64,000 nucleotides of DNA from contig NZ_CP009220.1 of the NCBI RefSeq assembly GCF_001277995.1, forward strand, positions 1,240,001 through 1,304,000. The letters run 5' to 3'. The DNA comes from Corynebacterium deserti GIMN1.010. GTDB taxonomy: Bacteria > Actinomycetota > Actinomycetes > Mycobacteriales > Mycobacteriaceae. The notes below the pieces were generated by a model, which was not told where the DNA came from, did no database searches, and worked only from the letters and a program-made list of their open reading frames with translations. Made by a program: the position numbers and the translations under genes. Shown piece by piece: positions 56,449-64,000 of the stretch. Within the stretch, counting starts at the first letter, position 1; each line of letters begins with the position of its first letter.

Positions 56449-57363
56449 TTATTGCGCCGGCTCCGTATGAATCATCGTCTCCGAGTTCGGCAGAGCCTCG
56501 TGGATGCGCACCTCAAGCTCGTCGGCAAGATCATGTGCGTGATCGACAGTCCAATCGCCAGGGACTTCCATAGTGAGGTAGACAAAGCGGTTTCGGCCCG
56601 ATGCGACAGTACGAGCAGGTGCAAACGTCACGCCGTGATCGGCAATGAACTTGTCCAAGACGGTGTCAAGGACCTTAACGTCCTCCTCTGGCAGGGCCTC
56701 GCTGATCAGGTTGCTGAGCGAAGACTTCAGTAGCGTGTAACCCGTCCACATGATGTTGACACCCACAAGGAGTGCGATCACTGGGTCGAGCCAGTGCCAG
56801 CCAGTCAGCCACACCGCTGCGATGCCGACGAGGACGCCAACGGTGGTCCAAACGTCCGTCATGAGGTGGTGTCCGTCGGCGTTGAGCGCTGCGGAACGGT
56901 ACTTCTTTCCGCCACGGATCAGTGCAAGACCGACACCGAGGTTGACTACAGTTGCGATGACAGAGAGCAGCAGACCGATGCCGACTTGCTCCAGTGGTTG
57001 TGGCGCGAAGAGGCGCTCGACGGCGGTGTAGATGATCATGCCGGCTGCGACGAAGATCATTGCGCCTTCAACCAGGGCAGAGACGTATTCGGACTTGCCG
57101 TGGCCGAAGTTGTGGTTGTGGTCGGCAGGTTTGGCAGCGATCTTGATGGCGATCAACGCGACGATCGCGGCAACGAGGTTGACACCGGATTCGAGAGCAT
57201 CGGAGAGGAAACCTACCGATCCGGTGATAACAGTCGCGAAGGCTTTAAGCAGGATGGTGAGAATGGCAGCGCCGATGGACAAAAGCATGAAGCGTTCAAG
57301 GATCTTCTGCTCAGAGTTCTTGTCGCTGTCAGACACGGTTGATTGATGCGTTGTACTAGTCAA
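56449..57363 (-). CDS. CDF-family cation efflux protein, probably Mn2+ exporter
   Basis: 304 residues. Six transmembrane helices with SDALESGVNLVAA in TM2 and DGHHLMTDVWTTVG in TM5, then a cytoplasmic metal-sensing domain (APARTVASGRNRFVYLTMEV). It lacks the His-rich N-terminus of the CDF at 28979. The riboswitch just upstream responds to Mn2+ in all tested relatives, so Mn2+ export is the likeliest job (inference). TTG start behind GAAGG; no other in-frame start lies near. Confidence 0.87.
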   Translation of the reverse strand: MTSTTHQSTVSDSDKNSEQKILERFMLLSIGAAILTILLKAFATVITGSVGFLSDALESGVNLVAAIVALIAIKIAAKPADHNHNFGHGKSEYVSALVEGAMIFVAAGMIIYTAVERLFAPQPLEQVGIGLLLSVIATVVNLGVGLALIRGGKKYRSAALNADGHHLMTDVWTTVGVLVGIAAVWLTGWHWLDPVIALLVGVNIMWTGYTLLKSSLSNLISEALPEEDVKVLDTVLDKFIADHGVTFAPARTVASGRNRFVYLTMEVPGDWTVDHAHDLADELEVRIHEALPNSETMIHTEPAQ

Positions 57364-57469
57364 CGTTTCGAAACCTTCTTATGCAGGGTGTAAGGGGAGC
57401 GGCGCGGTACTTGGGTTGGTTAAGTTACTTAAGCCGCTGCCCAGACACACGAGGAATTGGGCAGAAGGT

Positions 57470-57590
57470 CTCGCTCGCTTGCATTTGCAAGCTGAATGGC
57501 CGGGCAACAGGATTGCCAGTATGTCGACCACTCATCGCCACTGACATGGATTAAAAACAGTGGGTGTGAACTACTCCCCTTCGAAGAGGA
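57470..57590 (-). ncRNA. yybP-ykoY manganese riboswitch
   Basis: Read on the minus strand, the 5' part is GAAGGGGAGTAG (57571-57582), the first conserved loop. CCACT...AGTGG closes the next arm; GTCGACATAC follows; a CTTGCA-AA-TGCAAG hairpin and then GAGACCTTC close P1 with GAAGG/CCTTC. These are the hallmarks of the yybP-ykoY class. Downstream, CTGCCCA/TGGGCAG and AGCGGC/GCCGCT hairpins and CTCCCCTT, complementary to the aptamer's AAGGGGAG, form a plausible switching region before the transporter start. Confidence 0.85.
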
Positions 57591-57636
57591 ATTCTAGCAC
57601 TAACAGTGTTTGACCTGCACTTTTGGTAGGCAAGCC

Positions 57637-58200
57637 TTAGTAGAAGTGGACCGAGGCGTTGTCGCCACCTCGGCAGGTGACCAAGACATCGCCACGCGGT
57701 GTACAGGTGAGTTCGTACTCTTGCCCCGTTGTTGGGCTATTCGCAGTTACCGATTGTGGCAGGTTGTCACGAATGTTGTCGGTGGTGGGGTTGAGGCCGT
57801 CGATAAGCTCGTTGTGCACTTCGCTGACGAACTCGCAGCTGGTGTTTTCTCCGGCAGCCCAGACGTTGGTGCCGTAGCCATCGCCATAAATGCATACGGT
57901 AGCTTGTTCCGCCCCGATAGAGATCGGTGCCCCGACGTCGATGCCCGTCCTGGGAAGGAGATCGTTGGGGATGGCATCGTCAGGCTCGCTTGAACTTGAT
58001 GTTGCTTGCGTGGAGGGATCTTCAGTAACCTCTACCGTTTCCTGGACGGTTTCCGTCTCAGACGCAAGGACCGTTTCTGTGGTCTGAGAGACCACGGGCG
58101 TGTCCGACGTTGCTTGGGTGTCACTGCTGGTGGAACACGCGGAAAGAGTAAGAACGCCGATCGTACTAATGGTTAATGCAATCTTTGATGTGGTGCGCAT
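57637..58200 (-). CDS. Secreted lipoprotein, unknown function
   Basis: 187 residues. Lipobox LSAC (Cys22), then a Thr/Glu/Ser-rich linker of ~55 residues and a small C-terminal domain with four Cys (VCIYGDGYGTNVWAAGENTS; CEFVSEVHNELIDGL; YELTCTPRGDVLVTCRGG) that could form two disulfides. The family is not recognised, though the layout resembles mycobacterial small lipoproteins. AAGGAG precedes the ATG. Confidence 0.75.
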   Translation of the reverse strand: MRTTSKIALTISTIGVLTLSACSTSSDTQATSDTPVVSQTTETVLASETETVQETVEVTEDPSTQATSSSSEPDDAIPNDLLPRTGIDVGAPISIGAEQATVCIYGDGYGTNVWAAGENTSCEFVSEVHNELIDGLNPTTDNIRDNLPQSVTANSPTTGQEYELTCTPRGDVLVTCRGGDNASVHFY

Positions 58201-58327
58201 CGGTTTCTCCTTGAAGTATTTCGCGGTGTGGCTGATGCACATTCCAGGCTACCTACTACGCACGAGAAAACTGCCGAATCTCATAGATTGCTTAAAAATT
58301 CTGCTGTTCTAGAGAAAAAGAACATTC

Positions 58328-58510
58328 TTAGTTGCCCTGGTGTACTTGGTACTCAGGAGCACGTGAGGACATCGTGGTGTCATAGGAGAGGTAGGCGCCA
58401 CCACCAGAGAGCAAGCCCAGAACGGCTAGGCCAGCGATAATGGGGACGGTGAGACGCTCGTTGACGGAACCGACGATGATTTGGATTTGGTCATTGATGG
58501 ATTCAAGCAT
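58328..58510 (-). CDS. Small single-pass membrane protein
   Basis: 60 residues: an amphipathic start (MLESINDQIQIIVGSVNERL), one hydrophobic segment (PIIAGLAVLGLLSGGGAYL) and a polar tail. AAAGGA lies at good distance before the ATG at 58510. It resembles the many short envelope proteins of corynebacteria; the role is unknown. Confidence 0.6.
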   Translation of the reverse strand: MLESINDQIQIIVGSVNERLTVPIIAGLAVLGLLSGGGAYLSYDTTMSSRAPEYQVHQGN

Positions 58511-58569
58511 GGAAGATGCATCCTTTCGCACTTAGTTCCCTTTACCAAAGCATATGGCATTGGTGGTGC

Positions 58570-58872
58570 TTAAGACTCGTTAATGATCATGTTCTTTGCT
58601 TCACGACGCTCACGCAGAATCCACACACCACCACCGAGCGTGAATCCGCCCCACACCAATAAGAGAACTCCCGGGATGGAACTTACAGCGATCCTGCGGA
58701 ACCCGGAGTGGTGAAGAAGATGATGCCCGCGATGACACCGAGAACACCTGTGAAGATGAGGAAGCCTTTGGCACATTTGTTCTCTGGGCGGAGAGCGGCG
58801 ATGAGTTCTAAAAAAGCCGTTGATAAGGGCGTGCCAACCCCATATGAGCATGCGCGCCATTGCAGTTCCCAC
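58570..58872 (-). pseudogene. HdeD-like (DUF308) membrane protein fragment with two frame changes
   Basis: One frame gives ARMLIWGWHALINGFF. The next gives LELIAALRPENKCAKGFLIF and TGVLGVIAGIIFFTTPGSAG. The first frame resumes with AVSSIPGVLLLVWGGFTLGG to a stop at 58570. Joined, this is the second half of an HdeD-family protein. The first shift is at a run of six A/T (58810-58815) and the second near 58690; the shifts cancel. The N-terminal half is missing, so I take it as decayed. Confidence 0.6.
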
Positions 58873-59004
58873 GGGTTAAACGAGTGTAACCATGAGGGTG
58901 TCTGAAATGCTCTCAGCACGCTTGCAATGCCACATGTGAAGCACAAGCAAAAGTCGCATATATGATGGTTTTATTGATCCGCACGTGCTCTGGTAGGAGA
59001 TTCG

Positions 59005-59682
59005 TTGGCAACTGACAAGAAGCCTCACAAGGCGCCACGCAATGTCATCGTCGTTCGCAATGCTCAAGCAAGCCTCCGCGCTCGCAGAGAACACAAAGCG
59101 ATGGACCACGAATTACTTACTGTCATTGGCGGTAAGGCTAAGTGCACTGGGTGTGGCAAGAAAAAAGAAGTTGATCTAAAGCAGGGTATGTGGAAAGCCC
59201 ACGAAATCGCGCCGGGTAGGCTCTGTACGCCTTTAATGGATGGCGTCTATTTCCTCCACGAAAACATGCATACCACCGCAGCGCTGGCCGAGCAGCGGTC
59301 CCGAGTGTATGAAGTCACGGTGGGGCACGATCACCGTGCTGAGTGCTGGGTGTGTCATGCGATGGTTGAGGTTACAGGGGCCAAGAAATTTGTCTCGCAC
59401 AAAAATAAATACGGTGAGCCGTGCAACCCGACGTACAAGAATCGGAAGTTTGTTGGCAACCTTAAGTCTTCCATTGTGGAGGAAAAGCCTGGCAGGCGAG
59501 CTGTGCGGGATAAACATCGTGAAGGTGGTTTTAGGTCGAGGTCACAAAGGCGACATGAAGAAGGCATCACCAAGCGCGATGAAAACTATCAGCCACGCTT
59601 GACCGACTTTGACGTGGAAGAATCAGGAAACTCGCGCAAGGCGTACTTGGGTGGCCTGCCATTTCACGGAAAACGTCGATGA
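59005..59682 (+). CDS. Zinc-ribbon-like conserved hypothetical coupled to RelH
   Basis: 225 residues, very basic. Two CxxC pairs (KCTGCGKK near residue 47; ECWVCHAM near 113) suggest a bound zinc; the C-terminal third is Arg/Lys-rich and disordered, as in nucleic-acid-binding proteins. TTG start with AGGAG 5 nt before it. Its stop overlaps the ATG of the alarmone hydrolase, so the two are coupled. Confidence 0.72.
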   Translation: MATDKKPHKAPRNVIVVRNAQASLRARREHKAMDHELLTVIGGKAKCTGCGKKKEVDLKQGMWKAHEIAPGRLCTPLMDGVYFLHENMHTTAALAEQRSRVYEVTVGHDHRAECWVCHAMVEVTGAKKFVSHKNKYGEPCNPTYKNRKFVGNLKSSIVEEKPGRRAVRDKHREGGFRSRSQRRHEEGITKRDENYQPRLTDFDVEESGNSRKAYLGGLPFHGKRR

Positions 59683-60227
59683 ATCTTTCACCTCGGCTGC
59701 GCAACGCCATTAACACCGCGGCCACAGCGCATCGCGATCAGGTGCGTAAAGGAAGTGGCATCCCGTATGTGTCACACCTATACCAAGTGATGTTTTTGCT
59801 TAGGCAGGTCACTGATGATGAAGATGTGCTTATCGCGGGATTATTGCATGACACGTTGGAAGATGTGCCAGAGCAATACGACGCACTGGAAATGGAGCGC
59901 GATTTTGGTGCACGTGTGCGTGGAATGGTGGAAGACCTCACGAAAATTGAGGATCCCAGCTGGCAGGTGCGTGCCGATGCCTACATTCAGCATCTGGAAC
60001 ATCACGCAAGTAATGAGGCCGTGCTCATTTCTACGGCAGACAAGCTGCACAACCTCATGTCCATCCACGATGACCTGGAGGTTATCGGGGAGGCGCTGTG
60101 GGAGAGATTTAACTCTGGAAAAGAGCAACAGCGGTGGTGGTATGCCGAGATTGCTCGAGTGTCCACCACACGGTTGGGGGAAAACGTGTTGAATAGGCAG
60201 TTGCAGGAGCTCGTCGACAAGCTTTAA
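59679..60227 (+). CDS. Small alarmone hydrolase (HD domain, RelH-like)
   Basis: 182 residues. HD motifs of the SpoT/Mesh1 hydrolases: RKGSGIPYVSHLYQV, LLHDTLED (HDxxED) and STADKLHNL. No synthetase domain, so it should only degrade (p)ppGpp. C. glutamicum has a described small alarmone hydrolase, RelH, which I believe sits at this place. The ATG overlaps the upstream gene; the stop overlaps the ltbR stop within TTAA. Confidence 0.85.
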   Translation: MNLSPRLRNAINTAATAHRDQVRKGSGIPYVSHLYQVMFLLRQVTDDEDVLIAGLLHDTLEDVPEQYDALEMERDFGARVRGMVEDLTKIEDPSWQVRADAYIQHLEHHASNEAVLISTADKLHNLMSIHDDLEVIGEALWERFNSGKEQQRWWYAEIARVSTTRLGENVLNRQLQELVDKL

Positions 60228-60931
60228 AGCAGAGCGCCCAGGCGCTCGGCGGCGTCGATAAGCTCGGTGCCCCACATGGCTGCGGGGTGAGGCTTGAGAC
60301 GCTCCGCGACGCCAGAAATCGACAGAGCTGCGATCATGGAGCCGTTGGAATCGAAGACGGGGGAGGACAGGCTGGCAAGTCCTAGTTCGCGTTCTCCGAC
60401 AGATTCCGCGAGGCCGGTGGCGCGGACGTGGTCGAGTTCCTCGCGCGAAAATGCGTCCGCCGAGGCAATGGGGAGGTAGGCGGCGAAGACGCGGGCGGCT
60501 GACCCGGCGTTGAGCGGCATACGGGTGCCCACGGGGACAACGTTTTTTAGCCCTGATTGGGGTTCTTGGCTTGCGACGCACGTACGCGTAGTTCCGGTAA
60601 GTCGGTATAACTGCACGGATTCGCCGGTGCGTTCCATGAGTTCCGTCATGATGGGGACGGCGGTATCGATAAGCGTGTCTGCGCCGCGCGCTCCAAGGGA
60701 GGCAAGGCGTGCGCCGATGGTCCAGCGGTTGTCGCGGGAACGTGCCAACATGCCGTGAACCTCCAACGCGGACGCCAAGCGGTGGGCGGTAGCGCGGGGA
60801 AGATCAGTTGCTGCGGCTAATTCTGCGAGGGAGCGTGGTTGCTCCGCGATGACGTTGAGAACCAATACGGTTCGGTCGAGAACTTTGATGCCGCTCTCGG
60901 GGGAGTCGTCGATAATTTCTTGCTGTCCCAT
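60224..60931 (-). CDS. ltbR: IclR-type regulator of leucine and tryptophan synthesis
   Basis: 235 residues. N-terminal winged helix-turn-helix (RSLAELAAATDLPRATAHRL) and C-terminal IclR effector domain (VPVGTRMPLNAGSAARVFAA; SSPVFDSNGSMIAALSISG). Divergent from leuC, the LtbR place in C. glutamicum, where it represses leuCD, leuB and trp genes. Confidence 0.93.
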   Translation of the reverse strand: MGQQEIIDDSPESGIKVLDRTVLVLNVIAEQPRSLAELAAATDLPRATAHRLASALEVHGMLARSRDNRWTIGARLASLGARGADTLIDTAVPIMTELMERTGESVQLYRLTGTTRTCVASQEPQSGLKNVVPVGTRMPLNAGSAARVFAAYLPIASADAFSREELDHVRATGLAESVGERELGLASLSSPVFDSNGSMIAALSISGVAERLKPHPAAMWGTELIDAAERLGALL

Positions 60932-61016
60932 ACGTTGAATCTAGCATTTCATAGAGTGAGACGCATTTATGGTTTTGGGGGTGGGGAAGTGTGAGGCAAA
61001 TCCTTAGTGCAAGAGA

Positions 61017-61053
61017 TGACATTTTTGAGACGATGTGGGTTATACTGTCTCAA
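61017..61053 (+). promoter_or_regulatory. leuC promoter with LtbR-type dyad
   Basis: TGACAT (61017-61022), 18 bp, TATACT (61041-61046). The inverted repeat TTGAGAC (61025-61031) and GTCTCAA (61047-61053) straddles the spacer and the -10 box, well placed for repression. A CCCACA/TGTGGG hairpin lies in the leader near 61080-61100. Confidence 0.75.
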
Positions 61054-61135
61054 GAAACGAAATTCTTGTCCCACATTGTGAGATTCCCTACTTGTGTGGG
61101 GCGGTGAAAAAGAGAAATTAAGGACGGTGATTTCC

Positions 61136-62581
61136 ATGACCAGCCCCGTGGAGAACAGCACCTCGACAGAGAAGCTGACCCTGGCAGAGAAGGTGTGGCG
61201 CGACCATGTCGTGTCCAAGGGAGAAAACGGCGAGCCCGATCTCCTCTATATCGACCTGCAGCTGCTGCATGAGGTCACCTCCCCACAGGCATTCGACGGC
61301 CTGCGCATGACCGGCCGCAAGATGCGCCACCCAGAACTGCACCTGGCAACTGAGGACCACAACGTCCCTACCGAGGGCATTAAGACCGGCTCCCTGCTGG
61401 AAATCAATGACCAGATTTCCCGCCTGCAGGTCTCCACCCTGCGCGACAACTGTGAAGAATTTGGCGTGCGCCTGCACCCCATGGGCGATGTCCGCCAAGG
61501 CATCGTGCACACTGTTGGTCCACAGCTGGGTGCAACCCAACCGGGCATGACCATCGTCTGCGGTGACTCCCATACCTCCACTCACGGTGCTTTCGGCGCC
61601 ATGGCATTCGGCATCGGTACCTCCGAGGTTGAGCACGTCATGGCAACCCAGACCTTGCCACTGAAGCCATTTAAAACCATGGCGATTGAAGTCACCGGCG
61701 AACTGCAGCCAGGTGTTTCCTCCAAGGACCTGATTTTGGCCATCATCGCGAAGATCGGAACCGGCGGTGGACAAGGGTACGTTCTGGAGTACCGCGGTGA
61801 AGCCATCCGCAAACTGTCCATGGATGCCCGCATGACCATCTGCAACATGTCCATCGAAGCCGGTGCACGCGCAGGCATGATCGCACCAGATGAAACCACC
61901 TTCGAATACGTCAAGGGCCGCGAAATGGCACCGACCGGTTCCGACTGGGACGACGCGGTAGCCTACTGGAAGACCCTGCCCACCGACGAAGGCGCAACCT
62001 TTGACAAGGTCGTTGAAATCGACGGCTCCGCTCTGACTCCATTCATCACTTGGGGAACCAACCCAGGCCAGGGTCTGCCACTATCTGAGTCCGTTCCAAA
62101 CCCAGAAGACTTCACCAACGACAACGACAAGGCTTCTGCTGAAAAGGCATTGCAGTACATGGACCTGGTACCAGGCACCCCACTGCGCGACATCAAGATC
62201 GACACCGTCTTCCTCGGCTCCTGCACCAACGCCCGTATTGAAGACCTGCAGATCGCAGCAGACATCCTCAAGGGCAAGAAGATCGCTGATGGCCTGCGCA
62301 TGATGGTCGTTCCCTCCTCCACTTGGGTCAAGCAAGAAGCAGAATCCCTCGGCCTGGACAAAATTTTCACCGACGCAGGCGCTGAATGGCGTACCGCCGG
62401 CTGCTCGATGTGCCTTGGCATGAACCCAGACCAGCTGAAGCCAGGTGAGCGCTCCGCCTCCACCTCGAACCGAAACTTCGAAGGCCGCCAAGGACCAGGA
62501 GGCCGCACCCACCTGGTATCCCCAGCTGTCGCAGCCGCCACCGCAATCCGCGGCACCCTGTCCTCACCTGCAGATCTGTAA
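61136..62581 (+). CDS. leuC: 3-isopropylmalate dehydratase large subunit
   Basis: 481 residues. The [4Fe-4S] ligands can be seen in [15 protein letters not shown] and [34 protein letters not shown] is also conserved. It isomerises 2- to 3-isopropylmalate with LeuD. The ATG at 61136 has AAGGA upstream; an open frame back to 61094 lacks a site. Confidence 0.97.
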   Translation: MTSPVENSTSTEKLTLAEKVWRDHVVSKGENGEPDLLYIDLQLLHEVTSPQAFDGLRMTGRKMRHPELHLATEDHNVPTEGIKTGSLLEINDQISRLQVSTLRDNCEEFGVRLHPMGDVRQGIVHTVGPQLGATQPGMTIVCGDSHTSTHGAFGAMAFGIGTSEVEHVMATQTLPLKPFKTMAIEVTGELQPGVSSKDLILAIIAKIGTGGGQGYVLEYRGEAIRKLSMDARMTICNMSIEAGARAGMIAPDETTFEYVKGREMAPTGSDWDDAVAYWKTLPTDEGATFDKVVEIDGSALTPFITWGTNPGQGLPLSESVPNPEDFTNDNDKASAEKALQYMDLVPGTPLRDIKIDTVFLGSCTNARIEDLQIAADILKGKKIADGLRMMVVPSSTWVKQEAESLGLDKIFTDAGAEWRTAGCSMCLGMNPDQLKPGERSASTSNRNFEGRQGPGGRTHLVSPAVAAATAIRGTLSSPADL

Positions 62582-62599
62582 AAGGAAAGCTAGAAAACA

Positions 62600-63193
62600 A
62601 TGGAGAAATTCACTACCCACACAGGCGTTGGCGTTCCACTGCAGCGATCCAACGTGGACACCGACCAGATCATCCCAGCGATCTACCTAAAGCGCGTCAC
62701 CCGCACGGGCTTCGAAGATGGACTGTTTTCCAACTGGCGCCAAAACGACCCCGACTTCGTCCTCAACACCGACACCTACAAAAACGGCTCTGTCCTCATC
62801 GCAGGCCCAGACTTTGGTACCGGTTCCTCTCGCGAGCACGCAGTGTGGGCGCTCATGGACTACGGTTTCCGCGCGGTTTTCTCATCCCGCTTCGCCGACA
62901 TCTTCCGCGGAAACTCAGGAAAAGCTGGTCTTCTGACTGGCATCATGGAGCAGTCCGATATCGAACTGCTGTGGAAGCTCATGGAACAGACCCCAGGTTT
63001 AGAGCTCACTGTCAACCTAGAAAAGCAGCAGGTTACCGCAGGAGATTCTGTGTTTAGCTTTGAAGTTGATCCGTACATCCGTTGGCGATTGATGGAAGGC
63101 CTCGACGATGCTGGCCTGACTCTGCGCAAGCTTGATGAGATCGAGGCGTATGAGGCGAAGCGTCCTGCGTTCAAGCCTCGCACCAACGCGTAA
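62600..63193 (+). CDS. leuD: 3-isopropylmalate dehydratase small subunit
   Basis: 197 residues, the swivel domain. Conserved [19 protein letters not shown] and [20 protein letters not shown]. It lies 18 bp after leuC, behind AAAGGAAAG; same operon. Confidence 0.97.
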   Translation: MEKFTTHTGVGVPLQRSNVDTDQIIPAIYLKRVTRTGFEDGLFSNWRQNDPDFVLNTDTYKNGSVLIAGPDFGTGSSREHAVWALMDYGFRAVFSSRFADIFRGNSGKAGLLTGIMEQSDIELLWKLMEQTPGLELTVNLEKQQVTAGDSVFSFEVDPYIRWRLMEGLDDAGLTLRKLDEIEAYEAKRPAFKPRTNA

Positions 63194-63339
63194 GTTTCGT
63201 TTATAGGTGCTTGTAGCGGGCTCATGGCGTAAATCCTGGGGAGGATCTTTAAGGGGATTGCATTGTGGGCCCGTTTAAGGCTTTAATTTTTGGAGATGTC
63301 CCAAGTGTTGGGTCGGGATCTTCCAGGCGCTTAGACGGC

Positions 63340-63527
63340 AATCTGGGAGGGCACTTTTTGGGCTGCTTAGTAGTTCGATTTCATTACTTGACGTAGCAAG
63401 CCGAAACCGCACCACACGAGGGCTTATGCGAACATATTTTCGGTGTGGAAATTGACTTGAAAGTTTGCCCGACTGCACGTAGACACCGCATGGCACCCCA
63501 TATAGCGGTAGGTGTGGTGCTATTTTC
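63340..63527 (+). repeat. Dispersed intergenic repeat, copy B
   Basis: Diverged second copy of the element at 13955-14153, same orientation. Hairpin arms here are CCACACGA (63412-63419) and TCGGTGTGG (63440-63448), different bases from copy A but still paired, while the loop GGCTTATGCGAACATATTT is kept. The whole 478-bp gap 63194-63671 has no gene. Confidence 0.7.
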
Positions 63528-63614
63528 AAGTTTAGGAAGTTGGGCCTCTGGCACCTACGAAACAACGCATTTTGCCTCCGATTTTCTCCAATTTGGGGTG
63601 ACATAGCGCCCACC

Positions 63615-63648
63615 AAAAATCCCACCCGGCACAAGGTCGGGTGGGTTT
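63615..63648 (-). terminator. Terminator of the MutT1-like gene
   Basis: CCCACCCG (63621-63628) pairs with CGGGTGGG (63638-63645); on the minus strand ATTTTT follows, and the plus strand has TTT, so it may act both ways. Confidence 0.8.
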
Positions 63649-63671
63649 CGTCAATTCACAATGTAGTTCCG

Positions 63672-64000
63672 TTACTTCACCGGAAGTGGGCTCGCCAAGT
63701 AGTCGGCGCCGGTGAGTTGTCCGTCGTGGAAACTCAACACCCACACACTAGCCTTCTTGGCTTTGATCTCTTCTCCGATGGGGAGGGTGCCGTTTTCAGC
63801 GAGCCATTCGATCATTTCGGGGATGATGTTACCTTGTCCCACAATGACTGGCACGCCACCTTGGTCAACGACATCCATGAAACGCTTTTTGCAGGCTTTA
63901 GGGTCGGTTGCCCAGGTGTCATCGCCGAAGAGTTTGTTTACTGAGACGTCGAGGCAGAGTTCGTCAGCCAATGGCAACGCTGTGGCTTGGCAGCGGTCGG
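63672..64000 (-). CDS. MutT1-like hydrolase, C-terminal histidine-phosphatase part (partial)
   Basis: About 109 residues before the window edge. DRCQATALPLADELCLD and VPVIVGQGNIIPEMIEWLAE correspond to the phosphoglycerate-mutase-like C-terminal domain of actinobacterial MutT1, whose N-terminal Nudix domain would lie beyond base 64000. The usual SHG near the second catalytic His reads GQG here, so the phosphatase site may be altered. MutT1 clears 8-oxo-dGTP; only the tail is seen. Confidence 0.75.
   Translation of the reverse strand, partial: DRCQATALPLADELCLDVSVNKLFGDDTWATDPKACKKRFMDVVDQGGVPVIVGQGNIIPEMIEWLAENGTLPIGEEIKAKKASVWVLSFHDGQLTGADYLASPLPVK

Noticed and set aside
58876-59109. 77-codon open frame on the minus strand
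   Set aside because: It overlaps the promoter and start of the zinc-ribbon gene and shows no family; likely chance.

Overview
The window reads as chromosome of Corynebacterium glutamicum or a very close sister species. Nearly every housekeeping protein (GatA/B, PfkA, IlvB/N/C/D, SerA, LeuB/C/D, GltX, GlgP) looks like a C. glutamicum protein. Gene order matches the C. glutamicum stretch gatA - pfkA - rbsRACBD - gatB - lysE/lysG - ilvD - mscCG - ilvBNC - serA - leuB - odx - gltX - glgP1 - ltbR - leuCD. LysE and LysG differ visibly from the ATCC 13032 proteins as I remember them, so a sister species is as likely as that strain. Many genes seem to start leaderless, with a -10 hexamer 6-12 bp before the start codon, which is common in this genus.

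Layout. 1-13 kb: end of gatA, a siderophore-interacting reductase with a DtxR-like box, phosphofructokinase, the complete ribose operon rbsRACBD behind a perfect LacI-type operator, a GNAT acetyltransferase, a decayed siderophore-binding protein gene, a bile-acid/Na+ symporter family protein and gatB. 13-20 kb: an F420-dependent-reductase-like NAD(P)-binding protein, an aldo/keto reductase, the lysine exporter LysE with its activator LysG, a Xi-class glutathionyl-hydroquinone-reductase-like protein, a secreted HNH protein and a DoxX protein. The first and the Xi-class gene share a RosR-like operator. 20-29 kb: branched-chain amino acid synthesis (ilvD, then ilvBNC with a complete leader-peptide attenuator) around the mechanosensitive channel/glutamate exporter gene mscCG. 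29-46 kb: zinc-type CDF transporter, DUF262 protein, large lipoprotein, serA, YbjN protein, leuB, orphan substrate-binding lipoprotein, a cNMP/CBS/DUF294 protein coupled to a DnaQ-type exonuclease, oxaloacetate decarboxylase family gene, methyltransferase, isochorismate synthase and gltX.

46-59 kb is the plastic part. It holds two decayed genes (SRPBCC and TetR C-terminus), a tandemly duplicated tRNA-Gln/tRNA-Glu pair plus a third tRNA-Glu with its own copy of the promoter, small unknown genes between the tRNAs, and an IS1249-like element with 28-bp perfect terminal repeats. It also holds glgP1, a broken GmrSD-type restriction gene with an alkyltransferase-like tail followed by an HsdS-like fragment, and a CDF transporter preceded on its own strand by a yybP-ykoY manganese riboswitch. 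59-64 kb: a zinc-ribbon protein overlapping a small alarmone hydrolase (RelH-like), the IclR regulator ltbR, divergent leuCD with a dyad over the promoter, and the end of a MutT1-like gene.

How it works together: three dispersed loci (ilvD; ilvBNC; leuB and leuCD) give most of valine/isoleucine/leucine synthesis, controlled by attenuation at ilvB and probably by LtbR at leuC. The ribose operon imports ribose and its ABC genes are clean, but no ribokinase is present here. The most interesting non-coding signals are the Mn riboswitch, the paired RosR-like operators, a divergent intergenic repeat at 13.96 and 63.34 kb with a compensated stem, and two sets of tandem long hairpins.
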